The position numbers and the translations under genes were made by a program. Shown here piece after piece: positions 12,748-14,123 of a DNA stretch of 14,123 nucleotides. The DNA comes from an uncultured Terriglobus sp. (GTDB taxonomy: Bacteria; Acidobacteriota; Terriglobia; Terriglobales; Acidobacteriaceae): assembly GCA_937871605.1 (NCBI GenBank), contig CALMRM010000302.1:3813-17935 (forward strand). The letters run 5' to 3'. The number at the start of each line of letters is the position of its first letter. Positions within the stretch are counted from its first letter, which is position 1. The notes beneath the pieces are model-generated. The model made no database searches, was not told the origin of the DNA, and saw only the letters and a program-made list of their open reading frames with translations.

Positions 12748-13601
12748 ATCGACCTCGAGCCGAGCTCAGAACTGTCGATGTACACCCCATGACGACTGAG
12801 TGTTCTGCGTGCCGAGGCGGTGTGGTGAAACCCATGGACTTCAGCATGGCATTTCAGCCCATTGTGAATGTCGAGTCGCGGCAGGTGTATGCGTACGAGG
12901 CACTGGTGCGCGGCCCCAAGGGCGAATCCGCCTACAGCGTGCTCTCGCAGGTCACGGACGAGAACCGCTACAGCTTCGACCAGAGCTGCCGTGTCCAAGC
13001 CATTCGACTGGCCAGCGAGCTGCGGCTGCAAGACACAGGCGCAAAACTCTCCATCAACTTCTTGCCGGGTGCGGTCTACAGTCCGGCGGCCTGCATTCGG
13101 CTGACGCTCGAAACAGCTCGCGAAGTGCAGTTTCCGTGTGACCGCCTGATCTTCGAGTTCACCGCAGCAGAGGAGCTGAGTAACCCCAGGCACTTGCAGG
13201 CCATTGCCAATGAGTACCACAAACATGGCTTCGCCATCGCGATTGACGACTTTGGCGCGGGGTATGCCAACCTGAGTCTCTTTGCCGACCTGTCCGCCAA
13301 TGCCGTCAAGATCGACATGGCGCTGGTGCGCAACCTTCACCTGCGCCCCAAATCACAGGCCCTGATACGGTCCTTTGTCGCGGTCTGCGCACAATTCGGG
13401 ATGACCCTTGTGGCGGAGGGCATCGAAGCGGAAGATGAGTACACCGCGCTGCGGGAGTGCGGCGTGACGTTGATGCAGGGCTACCTGTTTGCCAAGCCAG
13501 CGTTTGAACAGTTGCCGAGCGTGCATTTCCCAACACCCGGGATCCCAGTCCCGCGCATATCTGCTGCCCTGCTGCCCGCGATCTTCACCAATCTCATCTG
13601 A
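12744..13601 (+). CDS. Stand-alone EAL-domain c-di-GMP phosphodiesterase
   Basis: The product has 285 residues if it starts at GTG 12744, or 270 from ATG 12789 (MTTECSACRGG). It is one EAL domain with no GGDEF, PAS or membrane segment. The catalytic and metal residues of active EAL enzymes are all present: YEALVRG (51-57), Asn105 in SINFLPG, Glu138 in FEFT, DDFGAGY (168-174), Lys189 in VKID, Glu225 in VAEG and QGYLF (245-249). It should therefore hydrolyse c-di-GMP to pGpG in the cytoplasm. A Cys pair (CSAC, 20-23) before the domain could be a metal or redox site. Neither start has a good ribosome binding site; GTG 12744 overlaps the stop of a short leader ORF, while the Cys motif near the N-terminus would suit 12789. 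Followed at 10 bp by a strong terminator. Confidence 0.88.
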   Translation: MNRPRAELRTVDVHPMTTECSACRGGVVKPMDFSMAFQPIVNVESRQVYAYEALVRGPKGESAYSVLSQVTDENRYSFDQSCRVQAIRLASELRLQDTGAKLSINFLPGAVYSPAACIRLTLETAREVQFPCDRLIFEFTAAEELSNPRHLQAIANEYHKHGFAIAIDDFGAGYANLSLFADLSANAVKIDMALVRNLHLRPKSQALIRSFVAVCAQFGMTLVAEGIEAEDEYTALRECGVTLMQGYLFAKPAFEQLPSVHFPTPGIPVPRISAALLPAIFTNLI

Positions 13602-13610
13602 GGCAAGCTG

Positions 13611-13655
13611 AAAACGGAACGAGGAGCAGGTGTTTCCCGCTCCTCGTTCCGTTTT
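13611..13655. terminator. Perfect 17-bp stem terminator between convergent EAL and infB genes
   Basis: AAAACGGAACGAGGAGC (13611-13627) and its exact reverse complement (13639-13655) flank an 11-nt loop. The A/T end of the stem gives a run of T at the 3' end of the hairpin in both directions, as in bidirectional intrinsic terminators. It lies 9 bp after the EAL stop and 13 bp after the infB stop, so it can serve both genes. Confidence 0.9.
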
Positions 13656-13668
13656 CGTTGTTGGTGGG

Positions 13669-14123
13669 TTACACCGTGGCTGGCTCAGCGACTGGTGCTT
13701 CCGCTGCGGCGCGAGCGGCCGCCTTGGCTGCCGCTGCCCGCCGGTCGGCCAGGTTTTCACCCAACTCCGCTTCCATCTTCTCGGTGGAGAAAGCCTCGAT
13801 CAAATCGCCGACGCGAATGTCGCGAAGGCTACCTAAATCGATGCCGCACTCCATGCCCACGGTCACTTCGCGCACATCATCCTTGAAGCGTTTGAGGTTG
13901 GTGAGCTTGCCCTTCCAGATTTCTGCACCGTCACGCATGACCCGCACCTGCGAGTTCCGCGTGATGGTGCCATCCCGCACGATGGACCCGGCGATCTGGC
14001 CCACCTTGGTGATCTTGAAGACGTTGAGCACTTCGGCGCGACCTAGGTAATTCTCGCGGAAGACCGTGTCCAAGAGGCCGAGCATCGCCTTCTGGATCTC
14101 GTCCTGCAGCTCGTAGATGATCG
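13669..14123 (-). CDS. infB: Translation initiation factor IF-2, C-terminal part (runs off the window)
   Basis: Only the last 150 or so codons are present; the gene enters from the right edge. The sequence matches the end of IF-2: IIYELQDEIQKAMLGLL, then VLNVFKITKVGQIAGS, IVRDGTITRNSQVRVMRDG, LKRFKDDVREV, GMECGIDL and IRVGDLIEAF, which form the C-terminal beta-barrel domain that binds initiator fMet-tRNA. After the usual end of the protein there is a tail of about 35 residues rich in Ala, Lys and Arg (RRAAAAKAAARAAAEAP, ending in ATV). IF-2 is an essential GTPase that joins initiator tRNA and the ribosomal subunits. The stop is a TAA at 13671-13669, just before the shared terminator. Confidence 0.96.
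   Translation of the reverse strand, partial: IIYELQDEIQKAMLGLLDTVFRENYLGRAEVLNVFKITKVGQIAGSIVRDGTITRNSQVRVMRDGAEIWKGKLTNLKRFKDDVREVTVGMECGIDLGSLRDIRVGDLIEAFSTEKMEAELGENLADRRAAAAKAAARAAAEAPVAEPATV

Overview
The window is GC-rich (roughly 60-65% by eye) chromosomal DNA, almost fully coding, from a bacterium that is most likely a member of the Acidobacteriota (Terriglobus/Granulicella-like). This rests on gene content: an HpnI-type hopanoid glycosyltransferase, an HspR-type MerR regulator, SixA beside a two-domain Ppx, ArnT-like transferases and a Tat-exported sulfatase. The placement is inference; no rRNA is present. I see no tRNA, CRISPR array, insertion sequence, phage gene or attachment site, and no gene-free stretch longer than about 190 bases.

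Left part (1-4289). The 3' end of an envelope-type protein with a glycine-zipper segment is followed by a membrane protein resembling UbiA prenyltransferases. Its stop codon overlaps the start of a SAM-dependent methyltransferase. Next comes sixA (histidine phosphatase), whose 3' end overlaps by 49 bp the 3' end of an opposing ppx-type gene (exopolyphosphatase/pppGpp phosphatase with an HD-like domain). The last two are plausibly linked through phosphate or polyphosphate metabolism.

Middle part (4458-9818). Two tandem, clearly paralogous ArnT-like (PMT/GT83) polytopic transferases run rightward. Converging on them is a two-gene unit read leftward: an HspR-like regulator whose stop codon overlaps the TTG start of an HpnI/GT21-like lipid glycosyltransferase. 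The three transferases look like an envelope-lipid glycosylation neighbourhood.

Between the HspR-like gene and the next rightward gene lies a 100-bp nested palindrome (9855-9954), with a perfect 20-bp outer stem and an 11-bp inner stem. It is built from CGCGAAG units and is the most striking non-coding structure in the window.

Right part (10006-14123). A short-chain dehydrogenase with an N-terminal membrane segment is followed by a Tat-signal sulfatase with an unusual metal-site motif and a stand-alone EAL c-di-GMP phosphodiesterase. The EAL gene is preceded by a possible 23-codon leader ORF and a small palindrome. A perfect 17-bp stem terminator separates it from the convergent 3' end of infB (translation initiation factor IF-2), which runs off the right edge.

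No wholly new system is evident. The best leads are the nested palindrome, the UbiA-like/methyltransferase pair lacking the usual second Asp motif, the HspR-HpnI coupling beside tandem ArnT paralogues, and the sulfatase with a GEGHRAD motif.
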